64,000 bases of DNA from CAJQQY01 sp045106765. GTDB lineage: Bacteria > Bacteroidota > Bacteroidia > Chitinophagales > Saprospiraceae. The stretch covers positions 1 through 64,000 of the forward strand of contig JBGCFD010000059.1 of assembly GCA_045106765.1 (NCBI GenBank), given 5' to 3'. The number at the start of each line of letters is the position of its first letter. The stretch's first letter is position 1. Below are positions 26,256 to 33,951 of this stretch, piece after piece. The notes under the pieces are model-generated. The model had not been told where the DNA came from and ran no database searches. It saw nothing but the letters and a program-made list of their open reading frames with translations. A program made the position numbers and the translations under genes.

Positions 26256-26983
26256 GGGATTTAAAGCTATTTGAAAAGAAAGGAATGTTGAAAAACTAAT
26301 CTATTTGATATTTTATTTTTACAAATAAGAATAAATCATAATAAGTGGAACAGTTATTGAATGTTACTTTATAAGATGTGAATACGTCTAACATGTAAGA
26401 TGCTTGTAACTGAAACATTTTTTCGATAATCTAGTAAAATAAGCGTAAAAATTGTTAGATTCGATAATATCATCCCATTTTCTAAAACATAATCTTGAAA
26501 AAGTAAAAGAACTTTTTTCAAATAAATAAAGCCCCAATTTAACCCCCAAATAGGACTTAGAACAAAATGTAGACTAATTCGTTTGAGGAGTTAAAGTTGT
26601 ATAGAATAAAATTATTCTATTTGGATTTTTAAGATTAGTGCAGAATGTAAGGAAACTAAGTCAATTGTCTTTTGAAAAAGTTCTAGAATTTCATCAGTTT
26701 GATGAATATTTTTCTTTTCTTTGATTTTCAATACCTGCTTCACACAATCCACCAAATCACGCTTTATTAATATCTAACTATTTGTTTTTAATTATTTGAA
26801 TGTGATAAATATTTTACATTTAAATTTGCGACTTTAATAGTTAGCTCAAGGTTAGATATTTTCCATATTTCAAAATAAATCTGTAAATATTTATCAAAAT
26901 CGTTAATTCTAATATAGATACCTTTGAATAAGAAGAGATTTATACTAAATTAGAACGATTTTTAAAAAGAACTTTTGTTTTAA
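26256..26983. other. Long AT-rich gap between divergent genes
   Basis: About 730 bp with no gene I can name. A short reverse-strand frame at 26755-26612 (TTG start, 47 residues, with VKQVLKIKEKKNIHQTDE) has protein-like helix composition but no recognised family. It may be a decayed gene end or chance. A second TACCTTTG at 26919-26926 may be an additional rightward promoter for the OmpA-family gene. No strong hairpin was found. Confidence 0.5.
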
Positions 26984-27014
26984 TTTGTGACATCTAAGAA
27001 ATACATTAGTTTTG
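26984..27014 (+). promoter_or_regulatory. Promoter of the OmpA-family gene
   Basis: TTTG at 26984-26987, a 19-nt spacer, and TAGTTTTG at 27007-27014: a full match to the Bacteroidota promoter form. The predicted transcript start near 27021 leaves a leader of about 65 nt. Confidence 0.7.
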
Positions 27015-27087
27015 CATTCTTTATATTCATAGATTAATTTTATATTAGTCAAAAATCTATTTGTTAATCATCAAAGTAATTTACCCT

Positions 27088-28800
27088 ATGACAAGAAAGA
27101 TTTATTCTCTGCTGACAAGCATTTTTTGTCTTTTCTTACTCACTACAGTAACAGCTCAAGATAGCGGAGACGCGCGAGCTAATCTCAAATTTAATGCACA
27201 ACCTAAGCACATGTGGGAAGTCGGCGTTCACGCTGGACACTTCATGGTAATTGGTGATGTATTGCCTAGACCAAGTTTTGGAGCTGGGTTTCATGTAAGA
27301 AGAGCTTTAGACTATGCTTGGTCATTGCGATTAGACGCGATGTATGGTCGCGCAATAGGTTTAGAACCTAGAAATTCTGGTAATTCATTAAATGGACCTG
27401 CTCAAGCAAATATTGTTTTGCGAGAATTGGGTTACAACGCTAGTGATTGGTACCACAATTACAAAACTGAATTCTTTTCAGTTGACGTTCAAGGTGTGTT
27501 CAGTTTGAACAGTTTTAATTTCAAAAACCAAACTCGTAAGTTAAATTGGTATGTGTTAGGTGGGCCAGGTGTTAATACCTTTAAAGCCTATTATGATGCT
27601 ACTGATGGTAGTGGAAATATCCATGACTTTAATTCCGTAGACGCTGGTTTGAATACATCTAATAGTCGAGAAGACCGAAAAGAAGCAGGATCAAGAGTTA
27701 AAGATATTCTTGATGGAGATTATGAAACCCGAGCTGAAACTGCTTCAGGAAGAAGAAGTGGATCAGGTAATGATACTCGACAATTGAATGCTCATGCTAC
27801 TCTTGGAGCAGGTGTTTCTTATCGGATTAATGAAAAATTCAATATTGGTATTGAACATCAAGTAAAAGTAGTTTTCGGAAATGAAGGTGATTTAATTGAT
27901 GGTTACCGATGGAGAACTACTGAGGATTTAACACAGTATAGAGATATGATCAACTATACTAATATCCGATTGAATTTCAATATTGGGGATTCTGAAAAAG
28001 CTTCTGAACCACTTTGGTGGGTAAGTCCTATGGATTTATTAGCTGACGATATTGCAGAAGTAAAAGCTCGTCCTAAAATTGATATGACTGATACTGACGG
28101 AGATGGTGTTATTGATATGCTTGACCAAGAGAAAAATTCTACGGCTGGATTCCCAGTAGATACTCGAGGAATTGCTTTAGATAGTGACGGCGACGGAGTT
28201 CTTGATGGAAATGATAAAGAGCCTTACAGTCCAGCCGGATTTATCAATACCGTTGATGCTGATGGTATCGCAGCTGTTCCTAATCCAAATTATACTAATG
28301 AAGATGATGTAAATCGGATCGTAGATGCTAAAATTGCTGCAAATGCTGCTGCAACTCCAATGCCTTCGGCTGCTGATTGGTTCTTACCAATGATTCATTT
28401 TGATTTTAATAAGTATAGCTTAAAAAATTCTTCGTATGGTTCTTTGCACCACGTAGCTACTGTTATGAAGCAGAATCCAAATGTAAGAGTTGTAGTTACA
28501 GGGCATACAGATAGAACGTCTAGTAACTGTTACAATGAAGTACTTTCTTATAATCGTGCTGAAACTGCAATTAACTACTTGGTAAGCAAGTATGGAATCT
28601 CTAGAGATCGTTTAGTTTTAAGATACGGAGGTGAGGAAACAAACCTAGTAGCTACTAATGCTAAAAATATGATGAATCGTCGTGTTGAATTTAGCTTAGC
28701 TAATAGCGAAACTGAAATGGGACGACCTGATTGCCGAGCAAATGCTGGCTCTGGAGCAGGTGGAACTAATTTCCAAGGAAATAAAGAAGCAGGTTTTTAA
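27088..28800 (+). CDS. OmpA-family outer-membrane protein with calcium-type Asp repeats
   Basis: 570 residues from the preferred ATG (MTRKIYSLLTSIFC). An in-frame TTG 27 bp upstream is less likely, because MTRK starts a normal signal peptide ending TVTAQ. Residues to about 310 form a beta-barrel-like domain. A linker follows with two thrombospondin type 3-like repeats, DTDGDGVIDMLDQ and DSDGDGVLDGNDKEP. The C-terminal OmpA domain binds peptidoglycan: IHFDFNKYSLKNSS, VVVTGHTDRTSS, YNRAETAINYLVSKYGI and MNRRVEFSLA. It links the outer membrane to the cell wall. It is a single-gene unit with its own promoter and terminator (28825-28858), probably abundant. Confidence 0.92.
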   Translation: MTRKIYSLLTSIFCLFLLTTVTAQDSGDARANLKFNAQPKHMWEVGVHAGHFMVIGDVLPRPSFGAGFHVRRALDYAWSLRLDAMYGRAIGLEPRNSGNSLNGPAQANIVLRELGYNASDWYHNYKTEFFSVDVQGVFSLNSFNFKNQTRKLNWYVLGGPGVNTFKAYYDATDGSGNIHDFNSVDAGLNTSNSREDRKEAGSRVKDILDGDYETRAETASGRRSGSGNDTRQLNAHATLGAGVSYRINEKFNIGIEHQVKVVFGNEGDLIDGYRWRTTEDLTQYRDMINYTNIRLNFNIGDSEKASEPLWWVSPMDLLADDIAEVKARPKIDMTDTDGDGVIDMLDQEKNSTAGFPVDTRGIALDSDGDGVLDGNDKEPYSPAGFINTVDADGIAAVPNPNYTNEDDVNRIVDAKIAANAAATPMPSAADWFLPMIHFDFNKYSLKNSSYGSLHHVATVMKQNPNVRVVVTGHTDRTSSNCYNEVLSYNRAETAINYLVSKYGISRDRLVLRYGGEETNLVATNAKNMMNRRVEFSLANSETEMGRPDCRANAGSGAGGTNFQGNKEAGF

Positions 28801-28824
28801 GATAAACCTACTTTCAAAAATAAG

Positions 28825-28858
28825 AAAACGGACTATCATTAATTTGATAGTCCGTTTT
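28825..28858. terminator. Bidirectional terminator between the OmpA-family and CoA-binding genes
   Basis: AAAACGGACTATCA (28825-28838), loop TTAATT, and TGATAGTCCGTTTT (28845-28858) form a perfect 14-bp stem with a T-run after it, lying between convergent genes. Confidence 0.85.
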
Positions 28859-28886
28859 TTATTAGGTTATGCTAAATTTTAAAATA

Positions 28887-29246
28887 CTAATATTGTCCAA
28901 CTGAAAGTAAAACTAAAGTACATGCAATCTCTGATTTAATTCCATGCTCTTTTGCAAGTTTCACTAATTCAGGATTCTCCGTCCCAGGATTAAAAATAAT
29001 TCGCTTAGGTTTTAACCCAATGATATAATCATAAAACTCAACCTGCCGTTTTGGATTTAGATAAAGTGTAATTGTATCAATATCCTTTATTTCTGGTTTT
29101 CCTAAAAGAATTTCAATTCCATCAATTTCACCTGCACGATTTCCAACAGGGACAACCTCATGATTGTATAATGTTAATCTTCGGGTGGCAATATTTCCAT
29201 ACCGATCAGGTTTGGTAGATGCGCCTAATACTAATGTTTTTTTCAT
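28887..29246 (-). CDS. CoA-binding (YccU-type Rossmann) protein
   Basis: 119 residues, one Rossmann domain of the CoA_binding_2 family. The nucleotide loop is VLGASTKPDRYGNIATRRL, followed by the second strand HEVVPVGNRAGEIDGI. Then come DTITLYLNPKRQVEFYDYI and RIIFNPGTENPELVKLAKEHGI, which are the conserved loops around the ligand site. Relatives bind CoA, but the cellular role is unknown. The gene lies downstream of the pyruvate dehydrogenase E2 gene on the same strand, with a small hairpin (29261-29298) between them. Confidence 0.9.
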   Translation of the reverse strand: MKKTLVLGASTKPDRYGNIATRRLTLYNHEVVPVGNRAGEIDGIEILLGKPEIKDIDTITLYLNPKRQVEFYDYIIGLKPKRIIFNPGTENPELVKLAKEHGIKSEIACTLVLLSVGQY

Positions 29247-29260
29247 AATAATTTAAACAA

Positions 29261-29298
29261 AAAAGTCGAAACAAGGTTTTCAGCTCATTTCGACTTTT
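29261..29298 (-). terminator. Hairpin after the pyruvate dehydrogenase E2 gene
   Basis: AAAAGTCGAAA (29261-29271) pairs with TTTCGACTTTT (29288-29298), a perfect 11-bp stem. On the reverse strand it ends in a T-run, 39 bp past the E2 stop. Confidence 0.65.
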
Positions 29299-29336
29299 AT
29301 ATTTTTTATTTAAGAACCAATTAATTAAGTGAAAAA

Positions 29337-30617
29337 TTACACCAACATTCGAATTGGATCTTCCATTACAGACTTAAATGTCTGCAAAAATTCTGCTCCC
29401 GTAGCTCCATCCACAACTCTGTGATCACAAGACAAAGTCACTTTCATTCGTTTACCTGGCACAACTGCTCCATCTTTTACAACTGGTTTGTCAACGATAG
29501 CTCCAACTGCCATTGAACAAGCATTTGGTCGATTAACAATTGCTGTGAATTCTTCAATCCCATAATTTCCTAAATTCGAAACCATAAATGTACTTCCCTG
29601 CATCTCTTCAGGAGGTAATTTTTTATCTCTTGCCAAACCAGCTAATGATCTAACTTCAGCATTGATTTGAGACAATGATTTCATGTCCGTATGTTTAATA
29701 ACTGGGAGTAATAATCCATCAGGTGTCGCAACAGCAACTCCGATATTAATACTTTGATTATATCTAATGGTGCTATCATCTAGCCAAGAAGCATTGATAA
29801 CTCTATGTTTGCGAAGAGCAACTGCAGCTGCTTTTAATACTAAATCATTATAGGAAATTTTGGTAGGAGAGATCTCATTCATTTTTGCACGAGACTCAAT
29901 CGCTTTTTCCATATCCATTTCAATGGTTAAGTAAAAATGAGGAGCAGTAAATTTATTAGCTACCACATTTTTAGAAATTGCTTTTCGCATCATGCTCATT
30001 GGCACATCTTCAAAGCCATCTCCTCCTGAATGAACAAAAGGTTGAATCGCTGGAGGACCTTGCTTTTCAGCTTTAGGTTGAGATGGTGCACTAGTTGGCG
30101 TAGATCCTGCTCCTTCTAAAAATGCTTCCACATCTTTTTTTACTATTCGACCATTATCACCTGAACCTGTAATTTGAGAAATATCAATGCCAGCTTCTGA
30201 TGCCATACTTTTTGCCAATGGTGAAGCTTTAATTCTTGCTTCTGATTTAGCAGCACTAGGAGATTCGACTATATCAACATTAGCTGTTTCAACTTTCTCA
30301 GGTTCTGCTGCAGGACTTGAAGCAGCAGCAGGGGCACTTCCACCATTTCCATCAGCAGCAATCGCAGCTTTCCAATCTTCTCCTTCTTCTCCAACTACCG
30401 CAATCACACCATTGATTGGCACCGTTCCTTCTTTTACAGCTATATGCAAAAGCACACCTTCAGAATAACTATCTAATTCCATTGTTGCTTTATCCGTCTC
30501 CACCTCTGCCAGAGTATCACCTGGTTCTACTGCTTCACCTTCTTCTTTTAACCATCCTACGATGTTACCTTCAGTCATTGTATCACTCATTCGAGGCATT
30601 CGAATTACTTCAGCCAT
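29337..30617 (-). CDS. pdhC: Dihydrolipoamide acetyltransferase, E2 of the pyruvate dehydrogenase complex
   Basis: 426 residues. The N-terminal lipoyl domain carries the lipoylated lysine in ETDKATMELDS (Lys43). A linker rich in Ala, Pro and Ser follows. The peripheral E1/E3-binding domain is at about 130-170 (ASPLAKSMASEAGIDI, GSGDNGRIVKKDV). The C-terminal acyltransferase domain has FYLTIEMDME and the catalytic HRxxxDG motif: CDHRVVDGATG (His399, Asp403). Bacteroidota pyruvate dehydrogenase E2 usually has this form with one or two lipoyl domains; here there is one. The E1 and E3 genes are not adjacent, so a branched-chain or 2-oxo-acid E2 of similar form cannot be fully excluded. Confidence 0.9.
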   Translation of the reverse strand: MAEVIRMPRMSDTMTEGNIVGWLKEEGEAVEPGDTLAEVETDKATMELDSYSEGVLLHIAVKEGTVPINGVIAVVGEEGEDWKAAIAADGNGGSAPAAASSPAAEPEKVETANVDIVESPSAAKSEARIKASPLAKSMASEAGIDISQITGSGDNGRIVKKDVEAFLEGAGSTPTSAPSQPKAEKQGPPAIQPFVHSGGDGFEDVPMSMMRKAISKNVVANKFTAPHFYLTIEMDMEKAIESRAKMNEISPTKISYNDLVLKAAAVALRKHRVINASWLDDSTIRYNQSINIGVAVATPDGLLLPVIKHTDMKSLSQINAEVRSLAGLARDKKLPPEEMQGSTFMVSNLGNYGIEEFTAIVNRPNACSMAVGAIVDKPVVKDGAVVPGKRMKVTLSCDHRVVDGATGAEFLQTFKSVMEDPIRMLV

Positions 30618-30987
30618 AATATTTTACTTTTATTTGTTTTGAATTGATAAAAAATAGGAATTGCAAAAATGCAATATTTTAATAGGAAATCCTGATATTT
30701 TATTAAGAAAAATATGGAAAATTTAACATTTCTAAATAGAAGAATGTTTAAAAATGTATTTTGATGTATGAGTATATAAGTATTCATGTTAATGAATACT
30801 TATGACCATTTTTTTTGGAAAAAAATAAGTGCAATATGTTATAAATAGAGTTTATTCTAAGAATGGTACGAGGGATTGTAAAACGTCTAATGTTCAACGA
30901 ATAAACTCTAATATACACATTAAAATATTCAAACGATTAACACAAAAAACTCCACACTAAACATGCTTTTAGATTTACTCAATTCCT
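30618..30987. other. Non-coding gap between divergent E2 and recR genes
   Basis: About 370 AT-rich bp. The only clear structure is the palindromic element at 30846-30910. No gene is supported. The recR promoter lies at the right end. Confidence 0.6.
30846..30910 (-). repeat. Dispersed palindromic element, copy 1 (ACGTTTTAC family)
   Basis: A perfect 12-bp inverted repeat TAGAGTTTATTC (30846-30857) / GAATAAACTCTA (30899-30910) encloses a core that, on the reverse strand, contains GTTGAAC and ACGTTTTAC. A second copy in the other orientation is at 42697-42771. The cores share 23 of 26 aligned bases. Confidence 0.7.
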
Positions 30988-30995
30988 TACCTTTG
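30988..30995 (+). promoter_or_regulatory. recR -7 element, very close to the start codon
   Basis: TACCTTTG matches TAnnTTTG and ends 4 bp before the recR ATG at 31000, so transcription should begin at or next to the start codon (leaderless mRNA). No strong -33 TTG at the usual spacing. Confidence 0.55.
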
Positions 30996-30999
30996 GTTT

Positions 31000-31614
31000 A
31001 TGAATTTTACTTCCAAATTAATTGAAGAATCTGTCGAAGCATTTTCTAGTCTACCTGGGATTGGTAAGAAGTCTGCTTTACGCCTCGTTTTATATTTAAT
31101 GAATCAATCGAAAGAGACGACTCATGATTTTACAGCAGCATTAATAAATATGCGAGAAAACATAAAAACTTGTTCCAATTGTCATAACATTTCAGATACT
31201 GAAATCTGTGGAGTATGTTCTGATATGCGAAGAGATCGGTCAGTCATTTGTGTCGTGGAAAATATTCGAGATGTGATGGCAATCGAAGATACAGGACAAT
31301 TTCGAGGCATGTACCATGTGCTCGGTGGAGTTATTTCTCCAATCGAAGGAATTGGGCCATCTGATTTGAATATCACTTCTTTGGAAGATCGTTTGCAAAA
31401 AGAAGAAACTAAAGAAGTCATTATGGCGGTCAGTCCAACAATCGAAGGAGACACGACTATTTTTTATATTTCAAAAAGACTAAAAGATAGGAATGTAAAA
31501 GTAAGTACGATTGCACGAGGGGTGTCTTTTGGCGGAGAACTGGAATATGCAGATGAACTAACCTTGGGACGTTCGATCGTAGCGAGAATTCCTTATCGAA
31601 TCAAAGGAGAATAG
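31000..31614 (+). CDS. recR: Recombination mediator RecR
   Basis: 204 residues, the standard length. The N-terminal helix-hairpin-helix is SLPGIGKKSALRLVLYL. The zinc finger is CSNCHNISDTEICGVCSD. The Toprim domain has ICVVENIRDVMAIEDTGQFRGMYHVLGG and the C-terminal Walker-B-like ELEYADELTLGRS. With RecF and RecO it helps load RecA at gaps. The start MNFTSKLIEESVEAF matches family starts well, so the unusually short distance to the -7 element is likely real. The next gene starts 8 bp after the stop. Confidence 0.97.
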   Translation: MNFTSKLIEESVEAFSSLPGIGKKSALRLVLYLMNQSKETTHDFTAALINMRENIKTCSNCHNISDTEICGVCSDMRRDRSVICVVENIRDVMAIEDTGQFRGMYHVLGGVISPIEGIGPSDLNITSLEDRLQKEETKEVIMAVSPTIEGDTTIFYISKRLKDRNVKVSTIARGVSFGGELEYADELTLGRSIVARIPYRIKGE

Positions 31615-31622
31615 GATAGCCA

Positions 31623-33602
31623 ATGAAGCTTTCCATCATCATCGTCAACTATAATGTCAAATACTTCCTCGAACAAGCATTACTCTCTGTTCGAAATGCA
31701 ATCAAGCATGTCAATGCGGAAGTTTTTGTGGTCGATAATAATTCGGTAGATGATTCTTGTCAGATGGTTTTACAAAAATTCCCTGAGGTAAAACTAATCC
31801 AAAATAAATCTAATCCAGGTTTTTCCATAGCTAATAATCAAGCAATTGAACAATCGAAAGGCGAGTATATTTTGCTACTCAATCCTGACACAGTTGTCGA
31901 AGAAGATACTTTTGAAAAATGTATTGCCTTCATGGATGCTCATCCAAAATCAGGTGGACTTGGCGTAAAAATGATCGATGGTTCTGGCAAGTTTTTACCT
32001 GAGTCAAAAAGAGGTTTTCCTTCTCCATTTGTCGCCTTTTGTAAAACGTTTGGATTGTCTCGACTTTTCCCAAAATCAAAAATATTTGGCCGCTATCATT
32101 TAGGTTTTTTAGATAAAAATCAAACACAAGAAGTCGATGTTTTAGCCGGTGCATTTATGATGTTGAGAAAATCGGTCTTAGATAAAATTGGTTTGCTCGA
32201 CGAGTCATTTTTTATGTATGGAGAGGACATTGATTTATCCTATCGAATTGTCAAAGCTGGGTATAAAAATTACTACTTCGCAGACACAACGATCATTCAC
32301 TACAAAGGAGAAAGTACTAAGAAAGGTAGCCTTAATTATGTCAAAGTATTTTACAATGCCATGATTATTTTTGCCCGTAAACACTTTGTTGGAGAAAAAG
32401 CGAAACTGTTTATTTTGATGCTACATGCTGCTATTTATTTTAGGGCATTTATCACTTTGGCAGGAAGTTTTTTGAGACGTATTTATTTGCCTTTGATTGA
32501 TGCAGCATTGATGTTAGGAGGACTATTTGTTTTAAAAGAATTTTGGGCAACGATTTATTATGACGAACCAGATTATTATCAATCTGCTTATTTATGGTTT
32601 AACTTTCCTTTATACATAACTATTTGGTTATCAGCTATTTATTTTAATGGAGGTTATGATGAAAAGTATAATATTCGTCGATTAGTACGAGGTGTTTTGC
32701 TGGGGTCTTTGCTGCTCGCTGCTGTTTATGGCTTCTTGGATTTACAATATAGACCTTCCCGTGCGTTGATTGTTATGGGAGCAGTTTGGACATTGTTTTC
32801 GACGACAAGTGTGCGTATGTTTTTGCATTTTTTTCAATATAAAAATTTCAATATTGGAAAAAAAGAACAATCCAATGTAGTCATCGTAGGAAGCAAAAAT
32901 GAAAGTGATCGAGTGATGAATTTACTCATGCAAGCTCGCGTTGATACTAATTTGATTGGTACTGTTTCGCCTCAAGGAATTGAAGATTCAAAAACCTATT
33001 TGAGTAACTTAGAGCAGCTTGATGAAGTTGTTCATATTTATAAAATTCATGAAATTATTTTTTGTTCCAAAGACATTCCTGCACAAAATATCATGCAATG
33101 GATGACTCGCCTTGGAACTGATCTGGATTATAAGATTGTCCCTGAGGAAAGCCTTAGCATCATCGGAAGTAGTTCTAAAAATACGGCTGGAGAATTGTAC
33201 ACTATCGATATTCGTTTCCAAATTGCTGACTATATGAATCGTCGAAATAAACGAATGTTGGACTTCATTTTAAGTGTCTGTTTTATCCTTTTATTTTTTC
33301 CATTTTTTATTATTGTAAAAAACAAAATTGGATTTGCAGGAAATATTTATCATGTTCTTTTTGGTAACAAAAGTTGGGTAGGATATATTCTAAATAACAA
33401 TAATGTAAACAAGTCAAGGACACTTGAAAATCTACCCAAAATTCGACCTGGAGTTTTGTCACCTTTGGACGCTTTAAAATTAGATCAACTCAATGATCCA
33501 ACCATCGACCGACTGAATTTTTTATATGCTAAAGATTACGAAGTGTCCAACGATCTTGATATTATTTGGAAAGGAATTCGAAATCTTGGCAACTCAAAAT
33601 AA
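31623..33602 (+). CDS. GT2 glycosyltransferase fused to a degenerate polyprenyl-phosphate sugar transferase
   Basis: 659 residues in three parts. Residues about 1-230 are a family 2 glycosyltransferase of the rhamnosyltransferase type: SIIIVNYNVKYFLEQAL, VVDNNSVDDS, LLLNPDT, LAGAFMMLRKSVLDKIG, FFMYGEDIDLSYRI. Residues about 265-400 hold several membrane segments. Residues about 410-659 look like the CoA-binding-like Rossmann and C-terminal parts of WbaP/WcaJ-type phosphoglycosyltransferases: NVVIVGSKNESDRV, then RRNKRMLDFILSV, GNKSWVGY and LPKIRPGV. The usual catalytic Asp-Glu pair near KQxRxG is not recognisable, so the last domain is probably inactive. A role in making surface polysaccharide or the lipopolysaccharide used for T9SS anchoring is plausible (inference). 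It is 8 bp downstream of recR, in the same transcript. Confidence 0.85.
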   Translation: MKLSIIIVNYNVKYFLEQALLSVRNAIKHVNAEVFVVDNNSVDDSCQMVLQKFPEVKLIQNKSNPGFSIANNQAIEQSKGEYILLLNPDTVVEEDTFEKCIAFMDAHPKSGGLGVKMIDGSGKFLPESKRGFPSPFVAFCKTFGLSRLFPKSKIFGRYHLGFLDKNQTQEVDVLAGAFMMLRKSVLDKIGLLDESFFMYGEDIDLSYRIVKAGYKNYYFADTTIIHYKGESTKKGSLNYVKVFYNAMIIFARKHFVGEKAKLFILMLHAAIYFRAFITLAGSFLRRIYLPLIDAALMLGGLFVLKEFWATIYYDEPDYYQSAYLWFNFPLYITIWLSAIYFNGGYDEKYNIRRLVRGVLLGSLLLAAVYGFLDLQYRPSRALIVMGAVWTLFSTTSVRMFLHFFQYKNFNIGKKEQSNVVIVGSKNESDRVMNLLMQARVDTNLIGTVSPQGIEDSKTYLSNLEQLDEVVHIYKIHEIIFCSKDIPAQNIMQWMTRLGTDLDYKIVPEESLSIIGSSSKNTAGELYTIDIRFQIADYMNRRNKRMLDFILSVCFILLFFPFFIIVKNKIGFAGNIYHVLFGNKSWVGYILNNNNVNKSRTLENLPKIRPGVLSPLDALKLDQLNDPTIDRLNFLYAKDYEVSNDLDIIWKGIRNLGNSK

Positions 33603-33607
33603 AATCA

Positions 33608-33806
33608 ATGAATAAAAATTCCACTCAACGATTTTCTCAAAAAGTAGCAACCTATATATATGTCTTGCTCCTATGCGTTTGATGTCGATCATGCAAAACA
33701 TACAAAAGCGATACAGGAATTAGAAAAAATATTCAAAAAATATGAAGAGAATAATCAGATTAAAATGTGGTATAAAACAGAAATATATTTCGGAAAGTTA
33801 AATTAA
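33608..33806 (+). pseudogene. Internally deleted SAM-dependent methyltransferase remnant
   Basis: Two short reading frames abut here. The first, from the ATG at 33608, reads MNKNSTQRFSQKVATYI, which resembles the N-terminus of a class I methyltransferase family common in Bacteroidota. The second, in another frame from about 33660 to the stop at 33806, reads SCSYAFD, then TKAIQELEKIFKKYEENN and MWYKTEIYFGKLN, which resembles the C-terminal end of the same family. The SAM-binding centre of roughly 190 residues is missing, and the two parts are out of frame at about 33658-33662. So it is read as a gene with a large central deletion. The family match is from memory of conserved end sequences and needs a search. 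It follows the glycosyltransferase stop by 5 bp. Confidence 0.55.
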
Positions 33807-33951
33807 TTTTTCTCGTCCAATTCTTTTTGTATTTTTAACTTTCCCCTATAATATATCTAAATTTTTTCGCCTAAATTAACTAACCATTATCCCAAACTAT
33901 AACTTTTATTCATTTCGTAAGAAGTGGTTCTACCATTTAGCACAATTCTGT
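33807..33951. other. Region upstream of the hybrid kinase, no ATG
   Basis: The frame of the histidine kinase is open from 33880 (after a TAA at 33877) and encodes a basic, signal-like stretch with FRKKWFYHLAQF before the TTG at 33952. No ATG occurs on the forward strand between 33841 and 33951. Confidence 0.6.

Noticed and set aside
26612..26755. Short reverse frame with helix-like sequence (VKQVLKIKEKKNIHQTDE)
   Set aside because: 47 residues from a TTG start, no recognised family, no promoter; kept only as a remark on the gap.
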